Assembly: GCF_001865245.1 (NCBI RefSeq)
Contig: NZ_MKXB01000161.1
Coordinates: forward strand, 30,763 to 83,976
Length of the DNA stretch: 53,214 bases
Reading direction: 5' to 3'
Source of the DNA: Streptomyces sp. CC53
Lineage (GTDB): Bacteria; Actinomycetota; Actinomycetes; Streptomycetales; Streptomycetaceae
The notes under the pieces were generated by a model. The model searched no databases. It saw only the letters and a program-made list of their open reading frames with translations, and was not told where the DNA came from. Every line of letters starts with the position of its first letter. The first letter of the stretch is position 1. Made by a program: the position numbers and the translations under genes. Below are positions 32,048-41,711 of this stretch, in pieces.

Positions 32048-34795
32048 TCAGGCGTCGCCGCCGGCCGGACCGGGGTCGGCCGCCGTGACGTCGAGCAGCC
32101 GGTAGCGGTCCACCGCCTGCTTCAGCACCGAGCGGTCCACCTTGCCCTGCCGCGACAGCTCCGTGAGCACGGCCAGCACGATCGACTCGGCATCGATGTG
32201 GAAGTACCGCCGGGCCGCACCCCGGGTGTCCGCGAACCCGAAGCCGTCCGCACCGAGGGAGGTGTACGGGCCAGGCACCCAGCGGGAGATCTGGTCGGGA
32301 ACCGACCGCATCCAGTCGGAGACGGCCACGAACGGGCCCTCGGCCCCCGACAGCTTCCGCGTCACGTACGGAACGCGGGCCTCTTCCTCCGGGTGCAGCA
32401 GGTTGTACTCCTCGGCCTGCACCGCGTCCCGGCGCAGTTCGTTCCACGACGTCGCCGACCACACGTCGGCCCGGACGTTCCACTCCTGTGCGAGGATCCG
32501 CTGTGCTTCCAGGGCCCACGGCACGGCGACCCCGGAGGCCATGATCTGCGCGGGAATCGTCCCCGACTCGCCCCTGCGGAACCGGTGGATGCCCTTGACG
32601 ATCCCCTCGACGTCGACGTCGGCGGGCTCGGCCGGGTGCTGGATCGGCTCGTTGTACACGGTCAGGTAGTAGAAGACGTCCTCGCCGTGCGGGTGCTCCT
32701 CGGAGGACCCGTACATCCGGCGCAGCCCGTCCTTGACGATGTGGGCGATCTCGAACCCGAACGCCGGGTCGTAGGCGACGCAGGCCGGGTTCGTCGACGC
32801 CAGGAGCTGCGAGTGCCCGTCGGCGTGCTGAAGTCCTTCACCGGTCAGTGTCGTACGGCCCGCGGTCGCACCCAGGACGAAACCGCGCGCCAGCTGGTCC
32901 GCCATCTGCCAGAACTGGTCTCCGGTGCGCTGGAAACCGAACATCGAGTAGAAGACGTAGACCGGGATCAGCGGCTCGCCGTGCGTGGCATAGGCGGAGC
33001 CGGCCGCGATCAGGGACGCCGTGCACCCTGCTTCCGAGATGCCGTCATGCAGCATCTGGCCGGTCGGCGACTCCTTGTACGCCAGCAGCAGTTCGCGGTC
33101 CACGGCCTCGTACTGCTGCCCCAGCGGGTTGTAGATCTTGGCGCTCGGGAAGAACGAGTCCATTCCGAAGGTGCGGTACTCGTCCGGCGCGATCAGCACG
33201 AACCGCTTGCCGATCTCCTTGTCCCGCATCAGGTCCTTCAGCAGCCTGACGAACGCCATGGTCGTCGCGATCGACTGCTGGCCGGAGCCCTTCTTCATCG
33301 CCTCGTACGTCTTGTCGCCCGGCAGCACCAGCGGCTTCGACCGCAGCACCCGGGTAGGCACGTACCCGCCCAGCGAGGTGCGGCGGTCGTGCATGTACTG
33401 GATCTCCTCCGACTCCCGGCCCGGGTGGTAGTACGGCGGAAGTCCGGACTCCAGGGCGCTGTCGGAGATCGGCAGGTGCAGCCGGTCGCGGAACCGCTTG
33501 AGGTCGTCGACCGTGAGCTTCTTCATCTGGTGGGTCGCGTTGCGGCCCTCGAAGTTCGGGCCGAGCGTCCAGCCCTTGATCGTCTTGGCCAGGATCACCG
33601 TCGGCTGGCCCTTGTGGGCCCGGGCGGCCGCATACGCGGCGTAGATCTTCCGGTGGTCGTGACCGCCGCGGCCCAGGTGCAGGATCTGGTCGTCGGTCAT
33701 CCCTTCCACCATGGCGCGCAACCGGTGGTCGCCGCCGAAGAAGTGGTCGCGGATGTAGGCGCCGGTCTCCGTCGCGTAGGTCTGGAACTGGCCGTCCGGC
33801 GTGGTGTTCATCTTGTTGACCAGGATCCCGTCCCGGTCCTGCGCCAGCAGCGGGTCCCAGGAACGGTCCCAGATCAGCTTGATCACGTTCCAGCCGGCGC
33901 CGCGGAACACCGACTCGAGTTCCTGGATGACCTTGCCGTTGCCGCGCACCGGGCCGTCGAGCCGCTGCAGGTTGCAGTTGACGACGAAGGTCAGGTTGTC
34001 CAGGCCCTCACGGGCGGCCAGCGTCAGCTGGCCCAGCGACTCCGGCTCGTCCATCTCGCCGTCACCGAGGAACGCCCACACATGGGACTGCGAGGTGTCG
34101 GCGATGCCACGGGCCTCCATGTACCGGTTCATGCGCGCCTGGTAGATCGCGCCGATCGGGCCGAGGCCCATGGAGACCGTCGGGAACTCCCAGAAGTCCG
34201 GCATCAGCCGCGGATGCGGATACGAGGACAGTCCGTAGGGGGCCTTCGACTTCTCCTGGCGGAAGCCGTCCAGGTGCTCCTCGGACAGCCGGTCCAGCAG
34301 GAACGCGCGCGCGTAGATGCCCGGCGACGCATGCCCCTGGAAGAAGATCTGGTCCCCGCCGTCCCCGCCGTCCTTGCCGCGGAAGAAGTGGTTGAAGCCC
34401 ACGTCGTACAGGGATGCCGAGGACGCGAACGTGGCGATGTGGCCGCCGACGCCGACGCCCGGCCGCTGGGCGCGGGAGACCATGACGGCGGCGTTCCAAC
34501 GGGTCGCGTTGAGGATGCGGCGTTCGATCTCCTCGTTGCCGGGGAAGAACGGCTCGTCCTTGGTGGCGATGGTGTTGACGTAGTCCGTGCTGCGCATCTC
34601 GGGCACGGCCACGCGCTTCTCGCGGGCCCGCTCGATCAGGCGGAGCATGAGGTAGCGGGCGCGCTCGCGGCCCCGCTCGTCGACGGCGGCGTCGAGGGAG
34701 TCGAGCCACTCACCGGTCTCTTCGGGATCGAAGTCCGGGACCTGGCTGGGAAGGCCGCCAATGATGATCGGGTTGCGATCGGATCCGGAAGCCAC
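32048..34795 (-). CDS. aceE: Pyruvate dehydrogenase E1, homodimeric type
   Basis: A 915-residue thiamine-diphosphate enzyme that decarboxylates pyruvate and transfers the acetyl group to the lipoyl E2, feeding acetyl-CoA to the TCA cycle and fatty-acid synthesis. The ThDP motif [12 protein letters not shown] with [12 protein letters not shown] starts about residue 240. [19 protein letters not shown] near the start and [20 protein letters not shown] are typical of the AceE form. A GAAGGA sequence lies just before the GTG start. It is transcribed alone, as E2 and E3 are not in the window. The upstream region of about 480 bp holds two candidate regulatory sites. Confidence 0.97.
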   Translation of the reverse strand: MASGSDRNPIIIGGLPSQVPDFDPEETGEWLDSLDAAVDERGRERARYLMLRLIERAREKRVAVPEMRSTDYVNTIATKDEPFFPGNEEIERRILNATRWNAAVMVSRAQRPGVGVGGHIATFASSASLYDVGFNHFFRGKDGGDGGDQIFFQGHASPGIYARAFLLDRLSEEHLDGFRQEKSKAPYGLSSYPHPRLMPDFWEFPTVSMGLGPIGAIYQARMNRYMEARGIADTSQSHVWAFLGDGEMDEPESLGQLTLAAREGLDNLTFVVNCNLQRLDGPVRGNGKVIQELESVFRGAGWNVIKLIWDRSWDPLLAQDRDGILVNKMNTTPDGQFQTYATETGAYIRDHFFGGDHRLRAMVEGMTDDQILHLGRGGHDHRKIYAAYAAARAHKGQPTVILAKTIKGWTLGPNFEGRNATHQMKKLTVDDLKRFRDRLHLPISDSALESGLPPYYHPGRESEEIQYMHDRRTSLGGYVPTRVLRSKPLVLPGDKTYEAMKKGSGQQSIATTMAFVRLLKDLMRDKEIGKRFVLIAPDEYRTFGMDSFFPSAKIYNPLGQQYEAVDRELLLAYKESPTGQMLHDGISEAGCTASLIAAGSAYATHGEPLIPVYVFYSMFGFQRTGDQFWQMADQLARGFVLGATAGRTTLTGEGLQHADGHSQLLASTNPACVAYDPAFGFEIAHIVKDGLRRMYGSSEEHPHGEDVFYYLTVYNEPIQHPAEPADVDVEGIVKGIHRFRRGESGTIPAQIMASGVAVPWALEAQRILAQEWNVRADVWSATSWNELRRDAVQAEEYNLLHPEEEARVPYVTRKLSGAEGPFVAVSDWMRSVPDQISRWVPGPYTSLGADGFGFADTRGAARRYFHIDAESIVLAVLTELSRQGKVDRSVLKQAVDRYRLLDVTAADPGPAGGDA

Positions 34796-34944
34796 GCTGT
34801 TCCTTCGCTGCTCGGGTGCCTACGGGGATCGTGGTCCCGGGATGGACCGGGACGGGCGGGGTACGCGGGTCAGGGGTGGTGTGGAGTGTCGGCTTTGCGA
34901 TCGGTCGCCACCATCGTCTACCCCTGGCGCCCGTACGTCATCTC

Positions 34945-34956
34945 TACTCATGGGTA
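34945..34956. promoter_or_regulatory. 12-bp near-palindrome upstream of aceE
   Basis: TACTCATGGGTA is symmetric at 10 of 12 positions and lies 150 bp upstream of the aceE GTG. Short TACxCATGxGTA dyads are typical of GntR or TetR sites. No regulator gene is adjacent, so the assignment is open. Confidence 0.3.
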
Positions 34957-35087
34957 ACTCGCAGCTCCCGACCTGCTGCGACAGGCCGGGAGGGGATGCG
35001 GAGGCGCGCCGGGGGCCGTCCGCGGGAGCCCGGACGCACCTCCCGGAGAGCAACAGCCATACAACGCCCTAAAGTGGGTCAAGAGGT

Positions 35088-35101
35088 GTGGTGCATGTCA
35101 C
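35088..35101. promoter_or_regulatory. Crp-type site candidate
   Basis: GTGGTGCATGTCAC fits the GTG-N6-GNCAC pattern known for Streptomyces Crp. It lies between aceE and the DUF3052 gene, 293 bp from the former and 175 bp from the latter. A 14-bp degenerate match can occur by chance, so this is a hint only. Confidence 0.3.
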
Positions 35102-35276
35102 GAGCGCGATGGGTCGGGTGCTGTGTCTTGCGGCAGGACGGCCCTAAAAGTCACCGTTTCGGCGGTCTACGCCGCCGGGTACTTGCGCGATCCGCCCAGC
35201 ACGTGTGGACTACGCCCCATGCCACGCGTACGCGCGCGGCTGGAGTACTTTCCCATTCATGATCAGGAGGCAAGCC

Positions 35277-35708
35277 GTGAGCGCGACCGCGGACCACGCG
35301 GAGACGAACCTGGCCGTAAGGCTGGGTTTCCAGCCCGACCAGGTGGTCCAGGAGATCGGCTACGACGAGGACGTCGACCAGGAGCTCCGCGAGGCCATTG
35401 AAGCGGCTACCGGCACAGAGCTCGTCGACGAGGATTACGACGACGTGGCCGACGCCGTGGTGCTCTGGTTCCGTGAGGACGACGGGGACCTGACCGACGC
35501 GCTGGTGGATGCCATCGCGTACATGGAGGAGGGCGGCAACATCCTGCTGCTCACCCCGAAGACCGGCCGCGACGGCTACGTCGAGCCGAGTGACATCGGT
35601 GAGGCCGCCACCACCGCGGGCCTGTCCCAGACCAAGAGCATCAGCGCGGGCAAGGACTGGGTCGGCAGCCGCCTGAGCACCCCCAAGGCGGCGGCGAAGA
35701 AGCGCTGA
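35277..35708 (+). CDS. DUF3052 family protein
   Basis: A 143-residue acidic cytoplasmic protein conserved in actinobacteria, recognised by VRLGFQPDQVVQEIGYDEDV, DDVADAVVLWFREDDGDLTD and the basic tail STPKAAAKKR. No catalytic motif or membrane segment is seen. AGGAGG (35265-35270) fixes the GTG at 35277. It lies between aceE and a peroxiredoxin gene, a conserved neighbourhood in Streptomyces as far as I recall. A hairpin follows. The function is unknown. Confidence 0.92.
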   Translation: MSATADHAETNLAVRLGFQPDQVVQEIGYDEDVDQELREAIEAATGTELVDEDYDDVADAVVLWFREDDGDLTDALVDAIAYMEEGGNILLLTPKTGRDGYVEPSDIGEAATTAGLSQTKSISAGKDWVGSRLSTPKAAAKKR

Positions 35709-35730
35709 CCGCCGCATCCCCGAGTCGAGA

Positions 35731-35759
35731 GGCCCCCGCCGAGCACATCTGCGGGGGCC
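35731..35759 (+). terminator. Hairpin after the DUF3052 gene
   Basis: GGCCCCCGC pairs with GCGGGGGCC across an 11-nt loop, 22 nt downstream of the stop. Confidence 0.7.
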
Positions 35760-35814
35760 TGGTGCGTAGGGTGGACCCCACGTGTCAGTCCACTGAAAGG
35801 GATGCGTGAGCCAC

Positions 35815-36273
35815 ATGGCGATCGAGGTCGGTACGAAGGCCCCGGACTTCGAACTGAAGGACAACCACGGGCGCACCGTGCGGCTCGGTGACTACCGCGG
35901 TGAGAAGAACGTCGTCCTGCTCTTCTACCCCTTCGCGTTCACCGGCGTCTGCACCGGCGAGCTGTGCGCCCTGCGCGACCAGCTGCCGCGGTTCGTCAAC
36001 GACGACACGCAGCTCCTCGCCGTGTCCGCGGACTCCATGCACAGCCTCCGCGTCTTCGCCGAGGAGCAGGGCCTGGAGTACCCGCTGCTGTCCGACTTCT
36101 GGCCGCACGGCGAGGTCTCCCGGGCCTACGGCGTGTTCGACGAGGACAAGGGCTGCGCCGTCCGCGGCACCTTCATCATCGACAAGGACGGCGTCGTCCA
36201 GTGGAGCGTCGTCAACGCGCTGCCCGACGCCCGCGACCTGAACGAGTACGTCAAGGCGCTCGAAGCCCTCTGA
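35815..36273 (+). CDS. AhpE-like peroxiredoxin
   Basis: A 152-residue thiol peroxidase. The peroxidatic Cys46 lies in FYPFAFTGVCTGELC, with Thr43 and the family Arg; Cys51 nearby and a later Cys in DKGCAVRGTF are possible resolving or accessory thiols. The actinobacterial AhpE group has this length and detoxifies hydroperoxides and peroxynitrite in the cytoplasm. I use the ATG at 35815 (MAIEVGTKAPDFELKDNHG). A GTG three codons earlier at 35806 is possible, and AAGGGA sits upstream of both. Confidence 0.93.
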   Translation: MAIEVGTKAPDFELKDNHGRTVRLGDYRGEKNVVLLFYPFAFTGVCTGELCALRDQLPRFVNDDTQLLAVSADSMHSLRVFAEEQGLEYPLLSDFWPHGEVSRAYGVFDEDKGCAVRGTFIIDKDGVVQWSVVNALPDARDLNEYVKALEAL

Positions 36274-36434
36274 ACGGCCCGCGCCCCCAGGCCCGCGCGA
36301 CCGCCGGGAGCCGACACTCCGGCCCTGCCGGTCAAGAGCCTGCCGGCGGCGGGAACCCGTTACTAGGATCCATTCGTTGATCCGATGCCAACGCACGACG
36401 GGGGCGCTGCCCCTGGAAACCAATGGAGGGACTC

Positions 36435-37010
36435 GTGGGAGTCAGCCTCAGCAAGGGCGGCAACGTCTCGCTGACCAAGGCCGCGCCCAACCTGACCGCC
36501 GTCACCGTCGGTCTCGGCTGGGACGTCCGCACCACCACCGGTACGGACTTCGACCTGGACGCCAGTGCCCTGCTGCTCAACGCCCAGGGCAAGGTCGCCG
36601 TCGACGGCAACTTCGTCTTCTTCAACAACCTGAAGAGCGCCGACGGTTCGGTCGAGCACACCGGGGACAACCTCACCGGTGAGGGCGAGGGCGACGACGA
36701 GCAGATCAAGGTCAGCCTCGCCACCGTCCCGGCCGACGTCGACAAGATCGTCTTCCCGGTCTCGATCTACGACGCCGAGACCCGCCAGCAGTCCTTCGGC
36801 CAGGTCCGCAACGCGTTCATCCGCGTGGTGAACCAGGCCAACAACGAGGAGCTGGCGCGCTACGACCTCAGTGAGGACGCCTCGACGGAGACCGCGATGG
36901 TCTTCGGCGAGCTGTACCGCCACGGCGCGGAGTGGAAGTTCCGCGCCATCGGCCAGGGGTACGCCTCCGGCCTGCGCGGCATCGCGCAGGACTTCGGCGT
37001 CAACGTCTGA
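36435..37010 (+). CDS. terD: TerD family protein, copy 1
   Basis: A 191-residue TerD-domain protein, the full family length. It begins with [19 protein letters not shown], has the calcium-binding [12 protein letters not shown] and [16 protein letters not shown] segments, and ends with [20 protein letters not shown]. TerD proteins bind Ca2+ and are central to tellurite, phage and membrane-stress responses. The GTG at 36435 has GGAGGG upstream; the longer frame starts before it. A hairpin separates it from the second terD. Confidence 0.95.
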   Translation: MGVSLSKGGNVSLTKAAPNLTAVTVGLGWDVRTTTGTDFDLDASALLLNAQGKVAVDGNFVFFNNLKSADGSVEHTGDNLTGEGEGDDEQIKVSLATVPADVDKIVFPVSIYDAETRQQSFGQVRNAFIRVVNQANNEELARYDLSEDASTETAMVFGELYRHGAEWKFRAIGQGYASGLRGIAQDFGVNV

Positions 37011-37024
37011 GCCGCCGCGATCCC

Positions 37025-37055
37025 CGTCCGGCGCCGCATCGCGCGGCGCCGGACG
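37025..37055 (+). terminator. Hairpin between the two terD genes
   Basis: A 12-bp stem CGTCCGGCGCCG with its complement around CATCGCG, 14 nt after the first terD stop. The second terD may therefore have its own promoter. Confidence 0.7.
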
Positions 37056-37229
37056 AGCCCCTCTCCCCGCGGCCGGTGCAAGGACGCCGGCAGCGGGGCA
37101 CGATGAGGGCGAACACCACGCGACGCACCGCACGGGGGGCACCGCACGGGCAGAGGGTGCACGCACGCCTTGCGCACCGGCGTCACATGGATGTACGACA
37201 TGCAGCACGTCATCGGGGAGGAACATCTC

Positions 37230-37805
37230 ATGGGCGTCACGCTCGCCAAGGGAGGCAACGTCTCCCTCTCCAAGGTCGCACCTGATCTGACCCAGGTCAT
37301 GGTCGGACTCGGCTGGGACGCACGCTCCACCACCGGAGCACCTTTCGACCTCGACGCCAGCGCTCTTCTCTGCCAGGCCGGCAGGATCCTCGGCGACGAG
37401 TGGTTCGTCTTCTACAACAACCTCGTCAGCCCGGACGGCTCCGTGCGGCACACCGGGGACAACCTCACGGGCGAGGGCGACGGCGACGACGAGTCGCTGA
37501 TCGTCGACCTCGACATGGTTCCCGCCCACTGCGACAAGATCATCTTCCCGGTCTCGATCCATGAGGCCGACAACAGGGGGCAGACGTTCGGGCAGGTCAG
37601 CAACGCGTTCATCCGCGTCGTGAACCAGGCCGACGGTCAGGAGCTGGCCCGCTACGACCTCACCGAGGACGCCTCCACGGAAACCGCGATGATCTTCGGT
37701 GAGCTCTACCGGTACGGCGGCGAATGGAAGTTCCGGGCGGTGGGCCAGGGGTACGCGTCCGGGCTCCGCGGCATCGCTCTAGACTTCGGGGTCAATGTCG
37801 CGTAA
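37230..37805 (+). CDS. terD: TerD family protein, copy 2
   Basis: A 191-residue paralogue of the preceding gene, similar along its full length ([68 protein letters not shown]). The metal-binding acidic residues are kept. It differs mainly in a Cys/His-bearing loop ([14 protein letters not shown]). GGGGAGG lies before the ATG at 37230. It is followed after 112 bp by the DUF475 membrane-protein gene, probably in one expression unit. Confidence 0.95.
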   Translation: MGVTLAKGGNVSLSKVAPDLTQVMVGLGWDARSTTGAPFDLDASALLCQAGRILGDEWFVFYNNLVSPDGSVRHTGDNLTGEGDGDDESLIVDLDMVPAHCDKIIFPVSIHEADNRGQTFGQVSNAFIRVVNQADGQELARYDLTEDASTETAMIFGELYRYGGEWKFRAVGQGYASGLRGIALDFGVNVA

Positions 37806-37917
37806 AGCCAGTTTCAGGGTTCGTTCACGGCCCGGCGAACTCTGCGCGGAGCAGCCTGGTCCAGGGCCCCTCCGCGGAGTCATGTCCGGGAGGACCCCCG
37901 ACACGATTGGGTAGCCA

Positions 37918-39063
37918 GTGGTTCTGAAAACCTTCGGGTGGTCGTTCGCCGTCACGGCGGGCGGCCTTGCCTTCGCCGCCTGGGCGTGGGGGTGGGAGGC
38001 GTTCGGGATCGTCCTGATCCTGTCCATCCTTGAGATCTCCCTCTCCTTCGACAACGCGGTCGTCAACGCCGGAATCCTCAAGAAGATGAACGCCTTCTGG
38101 CAGCGCATCTTCCTGACCATCGGCATCCTGATCGCGGTCTTCGGAATGCGGCTGGTCTTCCCCGTCGTGATCGTCGCCGTCAGCGCCAGCGTCGGCCCGA
38201 TCGAAGCCGTCCAGCTGGCGCTGGACAAGCCCGACCAGTACGAGGATCTCGTCACCGACGCGCACGCGGCCATCGCGGCGTTCGGCGGAATGTTCCTCTT
38301 GATGATCTTCCTCGACTTCATCTTCGAAGAGCGCGAGTTCACCTGGCTGACCTGGCTGGAACGCCCCCTGGCGAAGCTCGGCAAGGTCGACATGCTGTCG
38401 GTCTGCATTGCCCTGATCGTCCTGCTCGGCAGCGCGCTCACGTTCGCCACGCACGCCCACACCAGCACCGGAGCCGTGGACAAGTCGGCGACCGTCCTGC
38501 TGTCCGGTGTCGCGGGCCTCGTCACATACCTGATCGTCGGGGGCCTGTCCGGCTTCTTCGAGAACAAGCTGGAGGAGGAAGAGGAGCGCGAGCACGAGGA
38601 GGAGGAGCAGGCGCAACGCGAGGGCAAGCCGGTCTCCGCTGTGGGGCTGGCGGGCAAGGCGGCCTTCTTCCTGTTCCTGTACCTGGAGGTCCTGGACGCC
38701 TCGTTCTCCTTCGACGGCGTCATCGGCGCCTTCGCCATCACCAACCACATCTTCTGGATGGCGCTCGGCCTCGGTATCGGTGCCATGTACGTCCGCTCGC
38801 TCACGGTCTACCTGGTCCGCCAGGGCACCCTCGACGAGTACGTGTACCTGGAGCACGGCGCTCACTACGCGATCGGCGCGCTTGCCGCGATCCTGCTCGT
38901 CACCATCCAGTACGAGGTCAACGAGATCATCACCGGTCTCCTGGGCGTCCTCCTCATCGGGGCTTCGTTCCTGTCGTCGGTCCGCCGCAACAGGTCCCTC
39001 GCCCTGGCCGAGGGGAAGGCCGAGGGCCCGGACGACAAGGCGAAGGTCTCCTCCGGCGTCTGA
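37918..39063 (+). CDS. DUF475 TerC-like integral membrane protein
   Basis: A 381-residue protein with about nine helices. Two conserved acidic helix motifs, ILEISLSFDNAVVNAGIL near residue 40 and EVLDASFSFDGVIGAFAI near residue 260, correspond to the metal-coordinating repeats of the TerC superfamily. A long acidic cytoplasmic loop (EEEEEREHEEEEQ, about residues 220-232) lies in between. TerC-type proteins act with TerD proteins at the membrane and some export Mn2+. The GTG at 37918 starts before the first helix. No strong ribosome-binding site is evident. Confidence 0.93.
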   Translation: MVLKTFGWSFAVTAGGLAFAAWAWGWEAFGIVLILSILEISLSFDNAVVNAGILKKMNAFWQRIFLTIGILIAVFGMRLVFPVVIVAVSASVGPIEAVQLALDKPDQYEDLVTDAHAAIAAFGGMFLLMIFLDFIFEEREFTWLTWLERPLAKLGKVDMLSVCIALIVLLGSALTFATHAHTSTGAVDKSATVLLSGVAGLVTYLIVGGLSGFFENKLEEEEEREHEEEEQAQREGKPVSAVGLAGKAAFFLFLYLEVLDASFSFDGVIGAFAITNHIFWMALGLGIGAMYVRSLTVYLVRQGTLDEYVYLEHGAHYAIGALAAILLVTIQYEVNEIITGLLGVLLIGASFLSSVRRNRSLALAEGKAEGPDDKAKVSSGV

Positions 39064-39083
39064 GGCCGCCGACGCGGCGCCGC

Positions 39084-39110
39084 CGGTGTGACGACCGCTG
39101 CGTCACACCG
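39084..39110 (+). terminator. Hairpin after the DUF475 gene
   Basis: CGGTGTGACG pairs with CGTCACACCG, 21 nt after the stop. Confidence 0.65.
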
Positions 39111-39147
39111 GGGTGTGACCGCCCCGGCAATGCGGAACGCTTCTGGG

Positions 39148-39177
39148 CGGGGCGGCCGGGTGGTCCCGGCCGCCCCG
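39148..39177 (+). terminator. Second hairpin after the DUF475 gene
   Basis: A 13-bp stem CGGGGCGGCCGGG with its complement around TGGT, 30 bp before the next gene. It is either a second terminator or an attenuating structure. Confidence 0.6.
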
Positions 39178-39207
39178 TCGCGTATCCGTAGGACATGGGG
39201 GTGGAAC

Positions 39208-39948
39208 ATGGGATTGCTGGACGGTCTCCGACCGAACCGCGCGGCGCAGTTCGACATGGGCGGCGCGTCGAGCAACACGATCGGCCTCACCAGCCGCCGG
39301 CCGACCGTCTCACTGACCAAGCAGGGCGCCGCGACCGGCAACCTCCGCGTCAACCTGTCCTGGCAGATGCGGACGTCCGACCTGGGGGGGAGGTCACGGC
39401 AGAGCGGACGCCTGCTGCGGCACCCCCTCAAGCTGTTCCAGCCGGAGCCCATCCAGGCGCACACGCAGGGCATGGCGACCGTGGACCTCGACATCGGCTG
39501 CCTGTACGAGCTCGCCGACGGCAGCAAGGGCGTCGTCCAGCCGCTGGGCGGCCACTTCGGCGATCTGAACGAACCGCCGTACGTCAAGCTCACGGGGGAC
39601 GACCGGTTCGGTTCGGGGTCAGGCGAGACGATCTTCGTCAACCTCGACCACCGCGACTCCATCAAGCGCCTGCTGTTCTTCGTCTACATCTACGACCAGA
39701 CCCCGGCCTTCGACCGCACCCACGCCACGATGACTCTGTTCCCGAGCAGCGGGCCCCGTATCGAGATAGCACTCGACGAACGCGCCCCCGAGGCGCGTTC
39801 CTGCGCCGTGTTCCTGCTGGAGAACGTCAAGGGCGACCTGCTGGTCCGGCGCGAGGTGCAGTTCGTCTACGGCTTCCAGGGCGAGCTGGACCGGATGTAC
39901 GGGTGGGGCATGCAGTGGGGGCGCGGCTTCAAGCCGACCAAGGCGTGA
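39208..39948 (+). CDS. TerA-like tellurium-resistance domain protein
   Basis: A 246-residue protein related to TerD. The strands NLRVNLSWQMRT, ATVDLDIGCLYELADGSKG and ETIFVNLDHRDSIKRLLFFV match the TerD/TerA fold. The usual acidic Ca-binding loop is altered: only TGDDRFGSGSGE is visible. The start MGLLDGLRPNRAAQFDMGG is set by GGGGGTGG before the ATG at 39208; the earlier frame runs through two hairpins. Members often accompany TerD and TerC genes. Whether it binds metal is unclear. Confidence 0.88.
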   Translation: MGLLDGLRPNRAAQFDMGGASSNTIGLTSRRPTVSLTKQGAATGNLRVNLSWQMRTSDLGGRSRQSGRLLRHPLKLFQPEPIQAHTQGMATVDLDIGCLYELADGSKGVVQPLGGHFGDLNEPPYVKLTGDDRFGSGSGETIFVNLDHRDSIKRLLFFVYIYDQTPAFDRTHATMTLFPSSGPRIEIALDERAPEARSCAVFLLENVKGDLLVRREVQFVYGFQGELDRMYGWGMQWGRGFKPTKA

Positions 39949-40165
39949 ACACCGGCGGGGTGGGTGGCCGGCCCGTTCCACGGAGACCGGGCGCGGCACC
40001 GCCACCGCGCGGCACCACCGCCACGGGGCACCGGGACCGGGCGGACCCGGCCCCCGTACGGGCAGCAAGGCGGCGTGCGGAACTGCTGCGTGCGGCGGCT
40101 CCCGTGGTGGCGGTGCGTGCCGGCACGTGGCCGTTCCCCACCGTGGTCCCGGCGGCCCAGCACTC
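39949..40165. other. Convergent intergenic region
   Basis: About 217 bp between the TerA-like gene and the convergent TerD-tail gene. I see no gene and no strong hairpin. Confidence 0.5.
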
Positions 40166-41173
40166 TCAGAGACGAAGGAACTGCGGTCCCATGGGCGGCA
40201 ACAGGAACTGCGGATCCGGGGCGGGCGCCCCCGTGACCGGGCCCGGTCCCGCTGCCGGCTGCGGATATCCGTAGCCGGGCTGCGGCGAGCCGTGCGGAGG
40301 CGCCGACGTGGGCTGGGGGTAGCCGTACGCCGGTGGGGCCGCCGCCGCGGCGGCGTGCGGGTAGCCGTACGCGGGCGGCGCCGTCGGCATGGGCGGAACG
40401 TCCGGCAGCGGGGCTGCCGGCGCCGGTGGGCGGGCGGGGAGGGCGGCGGTGGCGTCGTCCGGCGTCGCCGCGGGCGTTGTGGCGGCCCCGCCGGTCCCGG
40501 TGTCGGCGGCAGCGCCGGGACCGGGGTCCGACCGGCCGGCGTCCGGGAGGCCCGAGGTGCTTTCCTCGCCCGCCGCGGCAAGGGACGCGTCCGTGGAGGC
40601 GGTCGCGCCCTCCTCCTCGCTCTCCTCCACCGAGATGCCGAACGCCGTGGCCAGTCCGATCAACCCCGTCGGGTAGCCCTGACCCACGGCCCGGAACTTC
40701 CAGCCCTCGCCCCGGCGGTACAGCTCGCCGCAGATGATGGCTGTCTCCTCACCCGTCTCCGGCCGCACCTCGAACACCGCGAGCGGCCCGGCGCCCTCGA
40801 CGCCGGGATCGGCGGCTGCGTCGTACACCTCGATCCTGAGGTCCGGTACGTGCGCGAACGTGTCCCCGTCGGAGGAGGCGGCCAGCACGATCTGGTCCAC
40901 CGACGCGTCGAGCCCCGACAGGTCCGCCCTGACCGTGTCCGTCAGCCCGTCCTCCACCCGCTTCTTCGGCAGGTGCCGCACCAGTCCGGAGGGGTGGCGC
41001 GGCTGGTTGTAGAAGACGAAGTCCTCGTCGGAACGCACTCGCCCGTCGGGGCCGAGCAGCAGGGCCGAGGCGTCCACGTCCGGGACCCCCGGGCCAGGTG
41101 TCCACCGCAGCACGGCCCGCACGGCCGCGGTGTCGAGCGGGACGTTCGAGCCCTTCAGCATCGTGTGCGTCAT
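40166..41173 (-). CDS. TerD-domain protein with long Pro/Ala/Tyr-rich tail
   Basis: A 335-residue protein. The first roughly 180 residues are a TerD domain ([54 protein letters not shown]). The remaining 150 residues are disordered: first acidic/Ala-rich, then repeats of PPAYGYP and PGYGYPQP that resemble self-associating low-complexity segments. No membrane helix is present. The ATG at 41173 gives the family N-terminus; a GTG or ATG three codons earlier is possible. It is transcribed away from the biosynthetic operon that follows. Confidence 0.9.
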   Translation of the reverse strand: MTHTMLKGSNVPLDTAAVRAVLRWTPGPGVPDVDASALLLGPDGRVRSDEDFVFYNQPRHPSGLVRHLPKKRVEDGLTDTVRADLSGLDASVDQIVLAASSDGDTFAHVPDLRIEVYDAAADPGVEGAGPLAVFEVRPETGEETAIICGELYRRGEGWKFRAVGQGYPTGLIGLATAFGISVEESEEEGATASTDASLAAAGEESTSGLPDAGRSDPGPGAAADTGTGGAATTPAATPDDATAALPARPPAPAAPLPDVPPMPTAPPAYGYPHAAAAAAPPAYGYPQPTSAPPHGSPQPGYGYPQPAAGPGPVTGAPAPDPQFLLPPMGPQFLRL

Positions 41174-41711
41174 GGGCGTCATCCTGCCTGGCCGCCACCC
41201 CGGCGGACAACGCGGGGCCGTACGGCGGCCGGCTCTCTGTCCGCCCCATGCCGCGGTGGGTCCGCTTCCGCGCCTCCTGCCGAGGGCGGGCCGCGACCCG
41301 CCCCGCGCCGACGTCGGTCCGCCTCGCCGCCCCGTGCCGCAGTCGGGTCGTGACCGGGTCCGTTCTTACCGCGGTCAGGCCGGTCTCCTCGCCCAGCGGT
41401 GGTCGGGCCGTCCGCTGGGCGCGCCGCGGTGGACGGACCGCCTTCCGCCGTACCTGGCTGTGCGCCTCCCGCCGCCCCGGGACCGGGCCGCCTCGCCGAC
41501 CGGCCAGGGTCGCACGGGTTGCCTGCCCGCCCCGCCCCGGCCGCATGGCCGGGGTCGCCGACCCCGCCTCGCGCGTGCGGTCCGGCGACATACGGTGTTC
41601 ACGTCACCGGGGAACCGGCGACACCTCCTCCTACGTACTATTACCGGCCACACATCATCAGAGCGATCCAGACACCACGACCAGAACGCCACCGCCGTAC
41701 GGGGACACCGC
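41174..41711. other. Divergent promoter region of the Ter biosynthetic operon
   Basis: About 540 bp between the TerD-tail gene and the aldolase gene. Frames on both strands are Arg/Pro-rich and unsupported. The last 130 bp before the aldolase have lower GC and contain short A/T-richer elements (for example TACGTACTATTACC near 41632-41645), so the operon promoter is probably there. Confidence 0.5.

Larger units (their letters stand above)
34796..35276. other. Divergent intergenic region between aceE and the DUF3052 gene
   Basis: About 480 bp without a convincing gene on either strand; the frames present lack ribosome-binding sites and family motifs. It should hold the promoters of both neighbours. 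Two short candidate regulator sites inside it are listed separately. Confidence 0.6.
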
